Assembly (NCBI GenBank): GCA_003586115.2 | Contig: QVOM02000102.1 | Coordinates: 2,830,899 to 2,894,898 of the forward strand | DNA: 64,000 bases | From: Salvator merianae | Taxonomy: Eukaryota > Chordata > Lepidosauria > Squamata > Teiidae | Reading direction: 5' to 3' | Shown: piece by piece, positions 1 through 11,227 of the stretch | Layout: each line of letters begins with the position of its first letter | Numbering within the stretch: position 1 is the stretch's first letter | The notes under the pieces: generated by a model | Databases searched by the model: none | The model's input: the letters and a program-made list of their open reading frames with translations, nothing else | Told to the model about the DNA's origin: nothing | Position numbers and translations under genes: made by a program

Positions 1-948
1 TCGGGACACCCGGTGCTGGATGGGAATGTTCTTCCCCTCAGGGACTGGGTGTGGAGACCTGGGGGTCCTCTTGGATTCATCGCTGTCCCTTGAATTACAT
101 GTGGTGGTGGTGGCCAGGGGTGCCTATCAGAGGCGCCGACTGGTTCGACAGCTTCGTCCGTATTTGGACACTGGGGTCCTGGCCACAGTTCTGCATGTGG
201 TGGTAACCTCCCATTTGGACTACTGTAATGCACTTTACATGAGGATACCTTTGAAGATACTCCAGAAACTGGAGCTGGTGCAGAGTGCAGCAGCTCGTCT
301 GCTGTCGGGTCAACCAGGCCGTGCACATATCTCACTGATTCTGAAAAGTCTTCACCGGCTTCCAATACATTTCTGGGCTCAATTCAAGGTGTTGACTTTG
401 GTCTATAAAGCCCTAAATGATTTAGGCTCTGCCTACCTGAAGGAACGCCTCCACGCATATGCGTCTGCTCGCATGCTGAGGTCACAGGGGGAGTCTTTCC
501 TGGTGGTCCCTTCCCCTGCATTAGTGTGTGTGGGGGAGTGAGGGTGAGGATTTTCTCTGTGGCTGCCCCCAGGTTATGGAACAGCTTCCCTGCCAAGATT
601 TGCCAGGTGCCATCCCTGTTTGGGTTTCAGTGCCTAGTAAAGACCTTTCTCTTTGCCCAGGCATATGGTCCTTGACCCTCTGAGAAGCCCCCCTCTTTGC
701 TTCTGGACTATTGTTATTGTTGGGTGAGGGTGGCCTGTGGTGGGAGCCATGTAATATTTTTTATAATGCTTTTATAATATTTTTACTGTATAGTTTTTAT
801 AAGCTTTGTAAACTTTTAGTTTGTTTTATGTTGTTTTATACATTTTTATGGTACTTTATTGTAATTGTTTTTTTAGTATGTTTTGCAAGCCACCCTGGGA
901 CCCTCCGGTATAGGGCGGGATAGAAATTGAAATTAAAGTAAAGTAAAG
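1..948 (+). mobile_element. L2-like LINE, 3' portion (RT C-terminus and 3' UTR)
   Basis: The left edge of the window cuts into this element. From 20 to 541 an open frame encodes the region after the reverse transcriptase palm: LGVLLDSSLSLE, then SHLDYCNALYM, VQSAAARLLSG, LHRLPIHFWAQFKVL and YKALND. This succession is characteristic of the L2 branch of CR1-like LINEs. The frame breaks at 541, after which the 3' UTR runs to a tail of AAGTA repeats near 948, preceded by a short block reading like GGCGGGATAGAAATTG, the usual style of reptile L2 ends. The catalytic palm is outside the window. It abuts LTR sequence at about 951, as expected if the LINE inserted into that LTR. Family assignment is by motif order and could be a sister clade. 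Confidence 0.75.
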
Positions 949-950
949 TA

Positions 951-1121
951 AATACTTAACCCCATCAACTAGTGTAATTTATTTGTTTGTATCTTTATCT
1001 GCATATTAATCTATCAGTAGAGCTGTACATGACCCAACAGACATCTTTGCTCAACTGAAAGGAACCTTGCCACTTTTTCTACTTGGGAAAAGAATATAAA
1101 AGTTCAGGTTTTTCCATTAGG

Positions 1122-1166
<45 letters not shown>

Positions 1167-1977
1167 GTCAGCAAGAAGGTATAATTAACTAGGAAAAGAG
1201 GAGGAATGAAGAATGATTATCTATCTCAGCCCCATTTTTCCAGGCTGAGAGCTGCTTTTACCTCCCTCCTAAGGTGGAGAGGGGAAAATGCTGCTGTTGC
1301 TTTGCGGTTTTCTTTATTTTTCTTTTGAGTTGAGCTGATTTCACTTGAAGAGGGATTTCCATATCTCTCTCCATGCCCCTTGGCAAAAGAGCTGGGGTTT
1401 TTTCCCTAAAGAAGTGGAACATTTTCCTCCACTTCCCACTCTCTCATTTTTAACCCATTTGCTTGCATGGACCTATGCAACTTTTTCTCCAAATTTTCCT
1501 GTTTGGTATAGTGAAGATTCATCACCTGGAGAAGACTGCAGATGGGTGAGATTTACCCTTTAGTGCTAGGAACCTTTCTAGTCTCCATTTTAGCTTCTCC
1601 CAGACTCTCTCTCCTCCCCACCTTCTTCCCCTCTCTCTCTCACTCTCACACACACTAAACTAGGTATCTTACCTAATTTTGGAGTCAAGCCATTTTCTTT
1701 TCCTTTTCAAATGTCCAGCTATCTATGCTACCTATGAAACTAGCTAATTCTAACATAATTACATTGCTCATTGCTATTTCTTTGGATTTCAAGTCTTTTT
1801 TTGCTAGTTTCTAATAAAGTTGCACCATTATTTTCAAGGAGTACCTCCTCTTTATTTGGACATTTTGTGCTAGTTTAGTGTTATTAAAACCTGGCCAATA
1901 AATCAATCCCTACAAAGGTTTAGTGCCTGGGGTGGCTAATTCCCAAAACAAACATTTTCCCCGGAGCACGGCTTGTA
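951..1977 (+). mobile_element. LTR fragment, 3' part (solo LTR family A)
   Basis: This stretch matches 57950-58918 on the same strand and 58919-60600 in inverse. It carries a TATA-like ATATAAA at 1094-1100, a polyadenylation signal AATAAA at 1813-1818 and ends in TTGTAACA at 1977. The complete family member at 21465-23046 shows the TG...CA ends and a 4-bp target duplication that define an LTR. The upstream U3 part is absent here because the L2 copy lies against it. A CA microsatellite sits inside at 1123-1164. No gag, pol or env coding sequence is attached, so this is a solo or fragmentary LTR of an endogenous retrovirus-like element. Confidence 0.6.
1123..1164. repeat. (CA)n microsatellite
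   Basis: About 21 uninterrupted AC dinucleotides lie within the LTR fragment. The related LTR at 57555-58918 has GTTAGAAGAAGAAG at the equivalent place, so the CA tract expanded after the copies separated. Confidence 0.95.
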
Positions 1978-2790
1978 ACAACTTGAGCAGATAAATGATG
2001 TCAGAGTGTACCTGGTTACCCCTGCTATTTATTTTTTTTTCCGACAAAGCTGGAGTGGGTTTGTCTCTCCCTTTTGGCTCTGCTCTAGGGTGAAGACTGG
2101 AAAAAGCTATGAAAGTCTGTGGGAAAAGCTCTGGCGGGAATTTTGGAGGTGAGGGGACCAATGATGAAGTGTGATGTAGGTGCTTGATGTCAGTACATCC
2201 TTATATGGTTTGCTTCCTATAACATTTGCACATGTGCTACAATAAAGGAACACAAATGGACGGTATGTTGAAAGGCTTAATAAGTGACCTTTACCTGAAC
2301 AGTAATTTAGTTCTGCCTGGAACTAGTTGGAGAAGGCTTTTATTGACACTCTTAATGAGAAATTCTCATTACAAATAGGTTTGTCTGGGTTGACAAATAG
2401 CTGCCGCTAAAACCTTTGTAATGATTGACTCCTGAATTTCCTAAGCTGAATCTTGGTCTGTGCAAATGGTTTTTCAAACCTCTTTGTTTCCTTCAAGTAC
2501 AGAAAATTTTACAATGCTTCTTGTCTTTTTACAGATAGGTTTGTCTTTTTTTAACATGGATACAAGTAGGCAAAATGAATGAATTCTGGTCTAAATACAG
2601 GGTCCCTGCTTTCTGGTTCACTTCCCCTGTATCAGCCACCTTTATGCCAATTGTGTTTATGAAATAACTGTCCATTTTTGTGGGTCAGGAGTGTCTGTAC
2701 CTTGGCAGAACTCTGCCTTTTGGTGGCACAGCATTCTAGGCCTTGGAATTGTAGAAAATATTGCTACAAAACAATGCCCTAGGAGATATT
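1978..2790 (-). mobile_element. LTR fragment, U3 part, inverted (family A)
   Basis: From about 2030 to 2790 the sequence matches the reverse complement of 54105-54815, and matches 22430-23046 in the same orientation. Shared landmarks are GGTCTAAATACAGGGTCC near 2590, ATGCCAATTGTGTTTATGA near 2645, and the closing ATTGCTACA near 2775. In the complete solo LTR the same end reads CACTACA. It follows the plus-strand LTR piece directly, so 951-2790 is a head-to-head arrangement of two partial LTRs. No coding sequence is present. Confidence 0.5.
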
Positions 2791-2974
2791 AATTAAAACT
2801 TATTTTCCCCAAAACAAAACTCTAAGAGGGAAGAACCCTTAGATAGAGGTTTCAAAAACACAAAATCACCCTTAAAATCAATCCGCATGCAACTACAAAT
2901 ACACTTGGAACAAGCATTTGTCAGAAACATTTTTAAGAAAAGAAAAGAAAAAAGAAAACGAGATGAAACTAATA

Positions 2975-3180
2975 ATCAAAATTTATTTATTTATTCATTT
3001 ACTTGTTTATTTATTTGAAGAATTTATATCCCAACCTTCACCAAATGGTCCATGGGCAGTTTACAACAACAATAAATAGCTAAAATATTTTAAAATGTAT
3101 TTAAAATATGACAGTCATTCCCTGTCCCTTCTTCCATGGCAGAACAACACCTAGAGGAAGCTAGACAGCCTTGCACATTG
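2975..3180 (-). repeat. LINE/SINE 3' end, minus strand
   Basis: A run of TTTATTTATTT units is followed by ATTTATATCCCAACC and a GGGCAGTTTACAAC motif. This is the reverse complement of the tail and last UTR block of a reptile LINE or of a SINE borrowing its 3' end. Too little remains to name the family. Confidence 0.35.
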
Positions 3181-3667
3181 ACAGTTTGCAGCTGATACAG
3201 TTCCATTCAATAAAATACTGTTAGTAGGCAATGATGTAAAAACACTTGCAGGTCCTGTAGCCCAATCACCAGATATCCTCATTCTTAAGAACTCTGCAAC
3301 AGAACTCACTCTTTGTTAATGAAAGAAAGGTCAATTTAAGACAGATTTTGACAGTTCAAAGTGGAAATGGCTCCAGACGACCCCCAAAAGAAGGATTTTG
3401 ACCCTAGACATTGCTCATACACTAAAGGAAGAACTCTAGACTTAAACCTAATAATCCCACAGACTTTTTTCATCGGACCCTTAGAAGATTCCTCAATCCT
3501 CTGCCTCAGGATGATTCCAAAACTTCCAATGCTGTTTCCAAGCCAGCAAACCACAAAATTACAAGTCCCGCATCTATGCAGCAGCACTGACAATTGCCAA
3601 AACACAGTTCAAAACTTATGAGAGGCATGCTTGGTCAAATGGAGCAAATTGATTCAAAATTCAAAAT
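3181..3667. other. Unassigned, AT-rich
   Basis: Short open frames occur on both strands around 3336-3621, overlapping each other, with no recognisable domain. I see no gene or repeat that can be supported. Confidence 0.4.
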
Positions 3668-4020
3668 TAGGGATGTGCACAAAAAAACAATAATTTTTGA
3701 TTCATTATTTTATTTATTTTCTAATGAGAATCTTTATTTTCGATTCATTAGCAAATTTCATTGTTGAAAAATGTATTTTTTACATTTGTTTTTGCACTTT
3801 TTGCAATGTTTTCCTATTGAAAATGCCATTGAAAATGCCATTTTCATGGTCTAAACATAGCAAAAATTTGATGAGTTTCATTTTTGCAAAAGAATAGGCT
3901 TTTTCATTTTCGACTGAAAAGTGCAAATGCGAAAAAAGTCATTTTGTTTTGATGTGAAGATTCATGAAAATGAAATTTCGTATGAATTTTTGAATGCAAA
4001 TCAAAATTTGCATATCCGTA
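3668..4020. mobile_element. Candidate miniature DNA transposon (TAGGGATGTGCA ends)
   Basis: The stretch begins TAGGGATGTGCAC and ends TTTGCATATCCGTA, whose reverse complement begins TACGGATATGCA, giving imperfect terminal inverted repeats of about 12 bp. The interior is T-rich and A-rich with no reading frame. Ends of the TAGGGATGTGCA type are, from memory, common on short reptile DNA transposons. The flanking octamers TTCAAAAT and GTTGAAAT agree at five of eight positions, which fits an 8-bp hAT-like duplication only weakly. Confidence 0.4.
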
Positions 4021-6090
4021 GTTGAAATCTCTCTCTCAGTATGACAACCTGTCAACTGTGCTCCAGTGTGACTCAAAGTGTGGCTGCAATCTTTCCAATG
4101 AAGATGGGTGTTTCCGGTGCAGGGTTTGTTTGAAGCTGCAAATCTTTATTGTAGTTAAAGGTGGATGATTTAAGAACCATGCTGTATGCCTAGTTTGGGG
4201 ATATTTTTATACACATTGGGGCAAAGAAACTCTGACGTCAAAAACCCCTCCTGGAAAGCATAGATCAAACATGACTATATAGATTCTTTCTGGATCCCTA
4301 GCACTGGACATCACATGTTTTGGGTAGACGTTCTTTGAAAACTAAGTGCGTAAATGTCATCTAGGGGGCAGGGATATGTGCTTGAGTAATGTAAAAAGTG
4401 ATCAGAGTATTTCCACTCTGATAATTACTCCTGATAGCAGGTTGATTATTCTGGAACAAAACAAACACCAATAATGCAACACAAATAATGATTCTTGCTT
4501 AAATGGAATAAAGCTTCCTGTAATGAGCACACATAAACTCCAGATCCTGTGTTGTAACTATTGTTCAGCACTTGGCAATCCAAATTCCAAAAAGAAATAT
4601 TTACTTTAATTAAAGTAACTCCTTGTAATTTCTTATTCCAGAGGTCAGCATCACCTTTCTTAATTATTACCAAATATTTCAAATAAAGAAATCTGTTAAA
4701 ATCTTTCCAAATGTTTTTTTCCAATCATTTCAAGGAAATCACAGCTCATCCCAAGATTTAGATTTCTTTCAGATGCAATCAGTTACAGTAGTTTTCCAGG
4801 TTCTACTTAATATTGACACCTTTTGTCCTTCTTTTTCATAATCTTTTACCTACATTTACAAACATTAAAGGGAAGGAAAACTACACCTTTCAAACTATAC
4901 CTTTTATATTAGAAATTCCAAAATGAAGACACTTTGGTTCAGTCTAACACAGTGGCTTTCCCATGATTCCTGTGGTCTGCCACTATGTTTGCACTCATAA
5001 AGCCATTTTAAAGGCTATTTACCTGTATAGGCCTTTCTCGGAAGTCCGCTCCCTTTCTTTGACCAAGATATTTTCTAAAATTCTAATTTTCAAGCATTAC
5101 ACATGGTAAAAAAATAAAAAGTGGCATCCATATGCTATTACCCAAATCTACATTAAAGCCCAGAAAATGTCCATCATTTCTGCACTTATATTACTGGTCC
5201 ACTCCAACAAGGCTAGGTCAAGCTGGTCCAGTTTAACAGATGAAGGGCTCCATATGTCCCAGAGAACCATTTGGATGACTGTTTTGGGTTAGCTGCTGTG
5301 TCAACCCCCAAGATCATATGAGTTCAGAGCCAGCCTCTGCATTCTCCTATGGCCAGGAACTAAAGTTGATGGCCTGATAAACTCTTGCTGACTCATTTTG
5401 GTGGTGCAATTTGGTGGACTTCCAAAATGGAAGTCCAAACCAGAACATGGAGGCATGTACTGTGTTCAAGTGTTTCCGTGGTCTGGTTTAATAGCCACTG
5501 AACTCCTGGTTGACTTTTTCTATAAAGGTCTACCAGTATATCAGACCAGCCAGTCATTTTTGGTTGCCTAGCTTGGTATATGCTCTGTCCAATGAGCATG
5601 GAACAAACTAGCAGGGCGCAGGACCTCCCTTGGACCATACCAAGGTATGGAAGGGAGGCTCCTAGGTTACTTGAAAAACTGGAACAGAGGTAAGATCAGA
5701 AAGGCCCAAATTCTATAGTCTTTTTTGTAGATTAAATATGAAATGGTAATACTAGCACCCACATGTTACCACCTCTGAAGCACTTTTGAGCTGGCTATTT
5801 AAATGTATGTTGTTACAACCTTATTTTCTGGTGTGATGGAACTCAAAACTAAAGCTTCCCATACTTCAAAAAGTAGGAAAAAATGGTCCTTCCTGCATTC
5901 TTCCAGTTACACTTTTCGCAACCTGGTCCTGCATTTTAGAACATTTTCTCAACAATCTTTACATTTTATTGGGATTGTTAAACGTTTCTTTATCAGATTA
6001 TTATTCACAGGTAGGGTGAGGCCAGCTGATCACTTTCATGACTAAAAATATTTGAATTGTCTAGGTTGTTGGCAAACAATGTGAAATCAC
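4021..6090. other. Unassigned non-coding stretch
   Basis: Only short, mutually overlapping open frames are present, for example 4446-4724 and 5393-5638 on the minus strand, none with a recognisable motif. A short perfect hairpin occurs at 5416-5436 (arms GGACTTCCA and TGGAAGTCC, loop AAA). No exon with convincing splice context was found. Confidence 0.4.
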
Positions 6091-6524
6091 AGGCTGCATC
6101 TGCATTGGACTGCTGAGGCAAGCCAGCAAAGCTTGAGGTTATGTCTCACCTGCAATGTGGACTGATCTACCAGAAGGCCATGCCTCCCAATAGAACACTG
6201 GATCTGCATTGGACAAGATATTAAACTGGGCCCTGGCAAGAAAATGGCACTGAGCCTGCTGCAATTTAAGACAACTTTAAAGTGGTCTCTGAAGCATCCC
6301 CCACTGGTGGACCTGGCCAACCACCCGTGTACAGACAGCAACAAGCATCTGGTTTGGTTTACTGGATATGAAAAGCCTAGCACCATTTCCCTAGGTTCCC
6401 AGAAGTGACCTTGCAACACAGATGGTCCTTGGCAATGGCTTATAGCTACTCCTTCAGTCTTATGATCTGACTCAAGATCAAACCTATATAACACAGAATA
6501 ACATGTGCCATGCAGATCCAGCCA
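6091..6524. mobile_element. Possible miniature inverted-repeat element
   Basis: The left edge reads AGGCTGCATCTGCATTGGAC. The right edge, reverse-complemented, reads CTGTGGCTGGATCTGCATGG, sharing a GGCTGSATCTGCAT core and suggesting terminal inverted repeats. A 158-codon frame covers 6087-6563 on the minus strand but its translation has no recognisable domain and looks incidental. Only one copy is visible in this window, so the repeat status is tentative. Confidence 0.25.
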
Positions 6525-8328
6525 CAGTTTCTTTCTTTTAGCACACATCTGCTTCGCAGTCACATGGCTTATTAGTGCTTGTTTTAGGAAAATATAAACG
6601 TTATGGAGTGCCAGCCAGGTTTCTCTGGATATTCTTCATTGTAGAAGAGTGGGCTTCCTTTTACACATAGGGTTGTATAATACGATTTGCAATGTATTGC
6701 TGAGAACATAAGTTCATGAACATCTACTGTAAGGCCATATTCCAACATGGCCTTTAATTAGTTTACAGGCTGTCTTCATTTCCTGCTGGCCCGACATGAG
6801 AATGCGGAAGGAGACTATTTGGGAGGAAATGTACTTTTTTGGATATGTGTAGAGGGAGGACTTCCCATTTCCTGCTATCCAATGACAGACTTTGTGGGTG
6901 GGCAGAAATAACAGTAGTTCCTTCCATCTCCCCTTCCCCCGCTGACAGGAGAAAAGAAAACTTTGCTCCATCTTACTTTGCTAAACTACAGCCCTTTCTC
7001 TTCCTTTATCCTCCATTTGACATGCCAGGAAGAAATTAAAGACTTCCTCCACTTCCATCTGCTGATTAAACCAAAAACAGACTACGCCTGTTTGGGGCTG
7101 CAGTCCTCTTGCCCCAACAAATAACCCACTCAGTATCAGTTTTGCTGTTCGCAGCACACAGCTACATAGTGGGACACATGCCTCTGTGGATGTCTTGAGG
7201 GGAGGGGAGGCAGAGTCAATTTGCTGGTCATTGACTATACTACCATAATAATAGAGCCTCCCTCTGTTTCTCCCCCACACATTTCCCCCTCTTCATGGAC
7301 CTCTCCCTGCCTTTTCACTACTCTTAAATTTTGCAGTTGCGCAAAAGTGCAATTGCAATGGAGCAGAAATTGTCATCTGCCCTTTAAGAGTTTAATTATG
7401 CAGTACATGTGGTATTAAAGTTCTGCTTATGTAAATACAGAATGGAGGGGGAGAAGGAGCAAATGGTGAATGACTAGTAATGCCGCCAAGTGAATCCATG
7501 TTCTGAGGCAGCAGCAGGGACATACAGAGTGTGGAGCTTGACTTGCCCACCCCTGTGAAGTCAAGATTTAAATGTTGGGACTGCAGCCAATCACTGATTG
7601 CACAGGGAGGGGAATTTGGTGAGGGATGGAAGTAGAAAAGGCACATTTTCCCCATGCCATACACAGGAAACATCAGTCTGAAAATGAGCAAGTCTGAATT
7701 GAGTCCATGTTAAAATGCAAATGTGGGAAAAATCAGAAGACGTATTTCAGTCCTCGTACTCTTCTGATACAGATTAAATTTGGGATGTTGGACTTCACCC
7801 TAAATATTTGGTGAGTAATTTTAAATATTTAAATCCATGAATTTAGCCACAATACATATTAGGCAAATAATTGAACACCATTGATATATTGGAGAAAATT
7901 ACAAACTGCAAAACAAGAATAAATGAAACATAAAAGATGCAGAATTCACTAAATAAATCCCTCTCCTGGATTACTTAGTTAAAATTAATGTGATGAATAT
8001 TGTAGACCTGCCAGCTCTCACAAGTTTTCATTACACTGCCATCAAGGGTTTCTAAAATGTGCTAAATTGCTATCTGATTATTAGACCAGCTTAAATAATT
8101 GATACGATTTCATGGTAGTGCCTTAATCACAGGCTGTAATACTGTAATTCATCCTCCTCCTCCTCTCTGTACAGAAGTGGAGCAACTCCTTCATCTGGAT
8201 TAAGATACTCCCTGCCTCATCTGTTCCTGTCACGATCGTTGGCCTTGAGTACTCAAATGATGTTGACACAAACCTATCTACTATCTCAGTTACCAGTCTA
8301 GAAGAGTTTCAACAGAAGACCCAAACCA
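6525..8328. other. Unassigned non-coding stretch
   Basis: Short frames on both strands (6714-7691) overlap and show no conserved domain. The sequence is moderately AT-rich with no tandem structure. I see no supportable gene. Confidence 0.4.
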
Positions 8329-8632
8329 GGGTCCTGTTCACTCTTAGTGAGTGGTACATTCCAGGACACTTGCTGGAACCCAGCATGCACACCTGCAAAC
8401 AGCACCAGCTGACTTGAAACTTACCGAAGTCCACCTGAACGTCACCTGAAGGTCACCAGCTATGGTCAACAAAATTGTAGTCTCCAAGCTAACTAGTGCA
8501 TTAAGGTGAGGATCTGGAGTGCTCCGTTTGCACCAATTCCTGGTTTGGAACAGTGACAGGATATGGACTGTGTGGCTGTGGCTGTGCCATCTGACAATTT
8601 GAACCCAGGTTTGGACTTTGGGGTTCAGAACC
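8329..8632 (+). mobile_element. GGGCC-ended DNA transposon copy H1, left part
   Basis: This begins GGGTCCTGTTCACTC followed by TTAGTGAGTGG, like the starts at 8691 and 17718. It continues in line with the 17718-18249 copy (GACACTTGCTGGAAC, CAGCTGACTTGAAAC, CCAGGTTTGGACTTTGGGG) and then stops at a CR1 junction near 8633. The remainder is found 2.4 kb away at 11038-11227. H1 is therefore one short non-autonomous element split by a later CR1 insertion. No transposase is encoded. Confidence 0.65.
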
Positions 8633-8690
8633 TGCAGAAAGGCTAAATGATTTTTTTGCCTCTGTTTTTACTGAGGAGGATAGAGAGCAT
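8633..8690 (+). mobile_element. CR1 LINE copy, first segment (5' truncated)
   Basis: The 58 bases match 52235-52298 of the near full-length CR1 (GCAGAAAGGCTAAATGA, the T run, CTCTGTTTTTACTGAGGAGG, GAGAGCAT). The T run is 7 here against 17 there. The segment stops at GAGAGCAT where transposon H2 begins; CR1 resumes after H2 at 9251. The 5' edge at 8633 is a truncation point, normal for CR1. Confidence 0.8.
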
Positions 8691-9250
8691 GGACCTGTTT
8701 GCACTTAGTGAGTGGTACGTTTCAGGACACATGCTAGAATGCAGGACCCACACTTGTGAACAGCCCCAGCTGACTCGAAATCTACCAAAGCCCACCTGAT
8801 GCTTACTTGAATCCAACCAGCTGTGGTCAACTACTTTGTAGTCTCCAACTTGACCTCCACGATCAGATGAGGATTAGGGAAGGTGCGTTTGCACCATTTC
8901 TGGGTTCAAAATGGCAGCGGGGTGGGGCCAGCAGGCTCATGTAGGTGCAGTCTGCCAGTTTGCACCCTGGTTCGGACCTTGGGGTCTGGACCCTGGTGGC
9001 CTTTTCGGACACAGGTTCGAACACAGACCCTATGGGTTCAAACACAGACCCTCTAGGTTCAAACACAGACACTCTGGGTTCAAACACAGCTACTGAACTA
9101 GTATGCTCCCATTCATACTGTGTCCAGTGCTGGTCGGCTTGCAGAGTGTTCCAGCACTGACAAGTGCAAAGACCTTTCTCTGTACCCGAACCCTACCGGC
9201 CCGAACAGTGCTAGTTATACTGTTATACTGTTGTAAGTGCAAACAGGGCC
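8691..9250 (+). mobile_element. GGGCC-ended DNA transposon copy H2 (complete)
   Basis: This 560-bp element starts GGACCTGTTTGCACTTAG and ends TAAGTGCAAACAGGGCC, giving inverted termini of about 17 bp. It is flanked by CAT at 8688-8690 and CAT at 9251-9253. The uninterrupted CR1 at about 52291-52303 reads GAGAGCATATGCC, so the empty site proves both the insertion and the 3-bp duplication. GGGCC-starting termini with a 3-bp duplication are the hallmarks of PIF/Harbinger transposons. The interior contains a run of imperfect GGTTCAAACACAGAC-like units at 9010-9090. It has no coding capacity and must have been moved by a transposase supplied elsewhere. Confidence 0.75.
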
Positions 9251-11037
9251 CATATGCCAGCAGCTGAATCAATCCTTTCAGGGAGGGAGTTAGAAGAAGT
9301 AGGTCAGATAGTGGTAACCAAGGAGGAGGTTCTTGCATGTCTTGATAAACTAAACGCTAACAAATCACCAGGACCAGATGGCATTCACCCGAGAGTTCTT
9401 AAAGAACTCAAATTTGAAACTGCTGAGCATCTAGCCAAAATATATAATCTTTCCCTAAAATCAGGCTCTGTGCCTGAAGACCGGAGGGTGACACCGATCT
9501 TCAAAAATGGATCAAGGGGTGATCCAGGCAATTACAGATCAGTCAGCTTAACATCAGTTTCAGGTAAAGTGATGGAAACCATAATTAAGGATAAAATTAC
9601 TAAACATATTGGAAAGCAAGCATTGCTGAAAGAAAATCAGCATGGCTTCTGCAAAAGTAAATCATGCCCTACAAACTTGTTAGGATTCCTTGGAAGTGTT
9701 AATAAACATGTGAATAAAGGTGACCCAGTTGACATTGTCTGTCTGGACTTTCAGAAGGTTTTTGACAAAGTGCCTCATCAAAAACTCCTGAATAAACTCA
9801 GCAGTCACGGAATAAGAGGACAGGTCCTCTCCTGGATTGATAACTGGCTTAAGGACAGGAAACAGAGAGTAGGAATAAATGGTAAGTTCTCAGAATGGAG
9901 AGAGGTGGAAAGTGGGGTCTCGCAAGGTTCAGTATTAGGACCCCTGCCTTTTAATTTATTCATGAATGATCTCGACACAGGGGTAAGTAGTGAGTTAGCG
10001 AAGTCTGCTGATGACACTAAATTGCTCAGGGTAGTAAAAACTGAAAGTGATTGTAAAGAGCTCCAGAGGGATCTCCTGACATTGGGTGAGTGGGCGACGA
10101 AGTGGCAAATGCACTTCAATCTTAGCAAGTGCAAAGTGATACACATCAGGGCAAAGAACCCCAATTACACCTATAAACTGATGGGGGCCAAACTTTCTGT
10201 GACAGACCAGGAAAAGGATCTTGGGGTTCTGGTAGACAGCTCAATGAAGGTGTCAACCCAGAGTGCAGCGGCAGTGAAAAAGGCAAATTCAATGCTAGGG
10301 GTAATAAAGAAGAGAATAGAAAACAAGTCAGCAAGTGTCATTGTGCCTCTTTACAAATCTATGGTGAGGCCACACTTGGAATATTGTGTACAATTCTGGT
10401 CACCTCACCTCAGAAAGGATATTGTGGAACTGGAGAAGGTGCAAAAAAGGGCAACCAGAATGATCAAGGGGCTGGAACACCTTCCTTACGAAATCAGGCT
10501 ACAACGCCTTGGCCTCTTCAGCCTTCAAAAGTGGTGTTTAAGAGGAGACCTGACTGAAGTATATAAAATCATGCATGGTATGGATAAGGTGGATAAAGAG
10601 AAGTTTTTTTTTTTTCTCTCACACACAACACTAGGATCAGGGGGAACTCTCTGAAGCTGATGGGTAGGAGTGTTAGGACTGACAAGGGGAAGTATTTTTT
10701 CATCCAGAGGTCATCAGTCTGTGGAATTATTACTGGATGAGGTGGTGACAACCATCAGCCTAGACAGCTTTAAGAAGGGATTGGACAGATTCATGGAGGT
10801 CAGGTGTATCAATGGCTACTAGAATGGATGACTAGGTACTGCCTCCAGGTTGGAAAGACAGGCAGGATGTCTGTAAAACCATTTGCGGGGAGTCAAGAGC
10901 AGGTGAAGGTTTTGCCTTTATCTTCTGCTTGAGAATGCCCAGAAGCAATTGGTGGGCCACTGTGTGAAACAGAATGCTGGACTAGATGGGCCGTGGCCTG
11001 ATCCAGCAAGGCTCCTCTTATGTTCTTATGTTCTTAT
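9251..11037 (+). mobile_element. CR1 LINE copy, main segment
   Basis: This continues the CR1 copy from 8690 to its natural 3' end. It contains the reverse transcriptase part of ORF2 (9254-10822), then a 3' UTR with GGCCTGATCCAGCAAGGCTC and the terminal TTCTTATG repeats at about 11018-11038. The sequence tracks 52298-54085 closely. Beyond the tail the host sequence is the right part of transposon H1. Confidence 0.85.
9254..10822 (+). pseudogene. CR1 ORF2 reverse transcriptase, 5' truncated, broken near the C terminus
   Basis: A 466-codon frame (9254-10654) covers almost the whole reverse transcriptase, the enzyme that copies the LINE RNA at a nicked target. Motifs seen in order: SPGPDGIHP, GDPGNYR, the palm LDFQKVFDKVPH with its catalytic Asp, SGVSQGSVLGPLPFN, and SADDTKLL in place of the usual FADDTKL. 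The C-terminal YCVQFWSPHL and RMIKGLEHLPYE blocks follow. Relative to 52521-52550 it lacks 9 bases around 9485, keeping the frame. A T run at about 10605-10616 shifts the frame, and the true C terminus continues to a TAG at 10820. The endonuclease is missing because the copy is 5' truncated. The ATG at 9254 is a by-product of the H2 insertion site, not a natural start. Confidence 0.85.
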
Positions 11038-11227
11038 GACATGGCTCCTCTGGGTCCAAACCCAGCTACCTAACTAGTGCACTCCTATTTGCACTTCTTC
11101 AACAGCTGGTCAGCCTGAAGAATGTTCCAGCACTGACAAGTGCCAACACTCCTCCCTGTACCTAACCATGACTGGCTTGAACCATGCTAGTTAGAACATT
11201 CTACTGCCCTAAGTGTGAACAGGTCCT
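11038..11227 (+). mobile_element. GGGCC-ended DNA transposon copy H1, right part
   Basis: CATGGCTCCTCTGGGTCC at the left joins in register with 18070 in copy H3, and the segment closes with TAAGTGTGAACAGGTCCT, the inverted terminus. Together with 8329-8632 it completes H1. About 70 bp present in H3 (18020-18070) are missing at the CR1 junctions, so the CR1 insertion was accompanied by a small deletion. Confidence 0.65.

Noticed and set aside
6087..6563. 158-codon minus-strand open frame
   Set aside because: No recognisable domain, no supporting splice or promoter context, and it coincides with a candidate inverted-repeat element.
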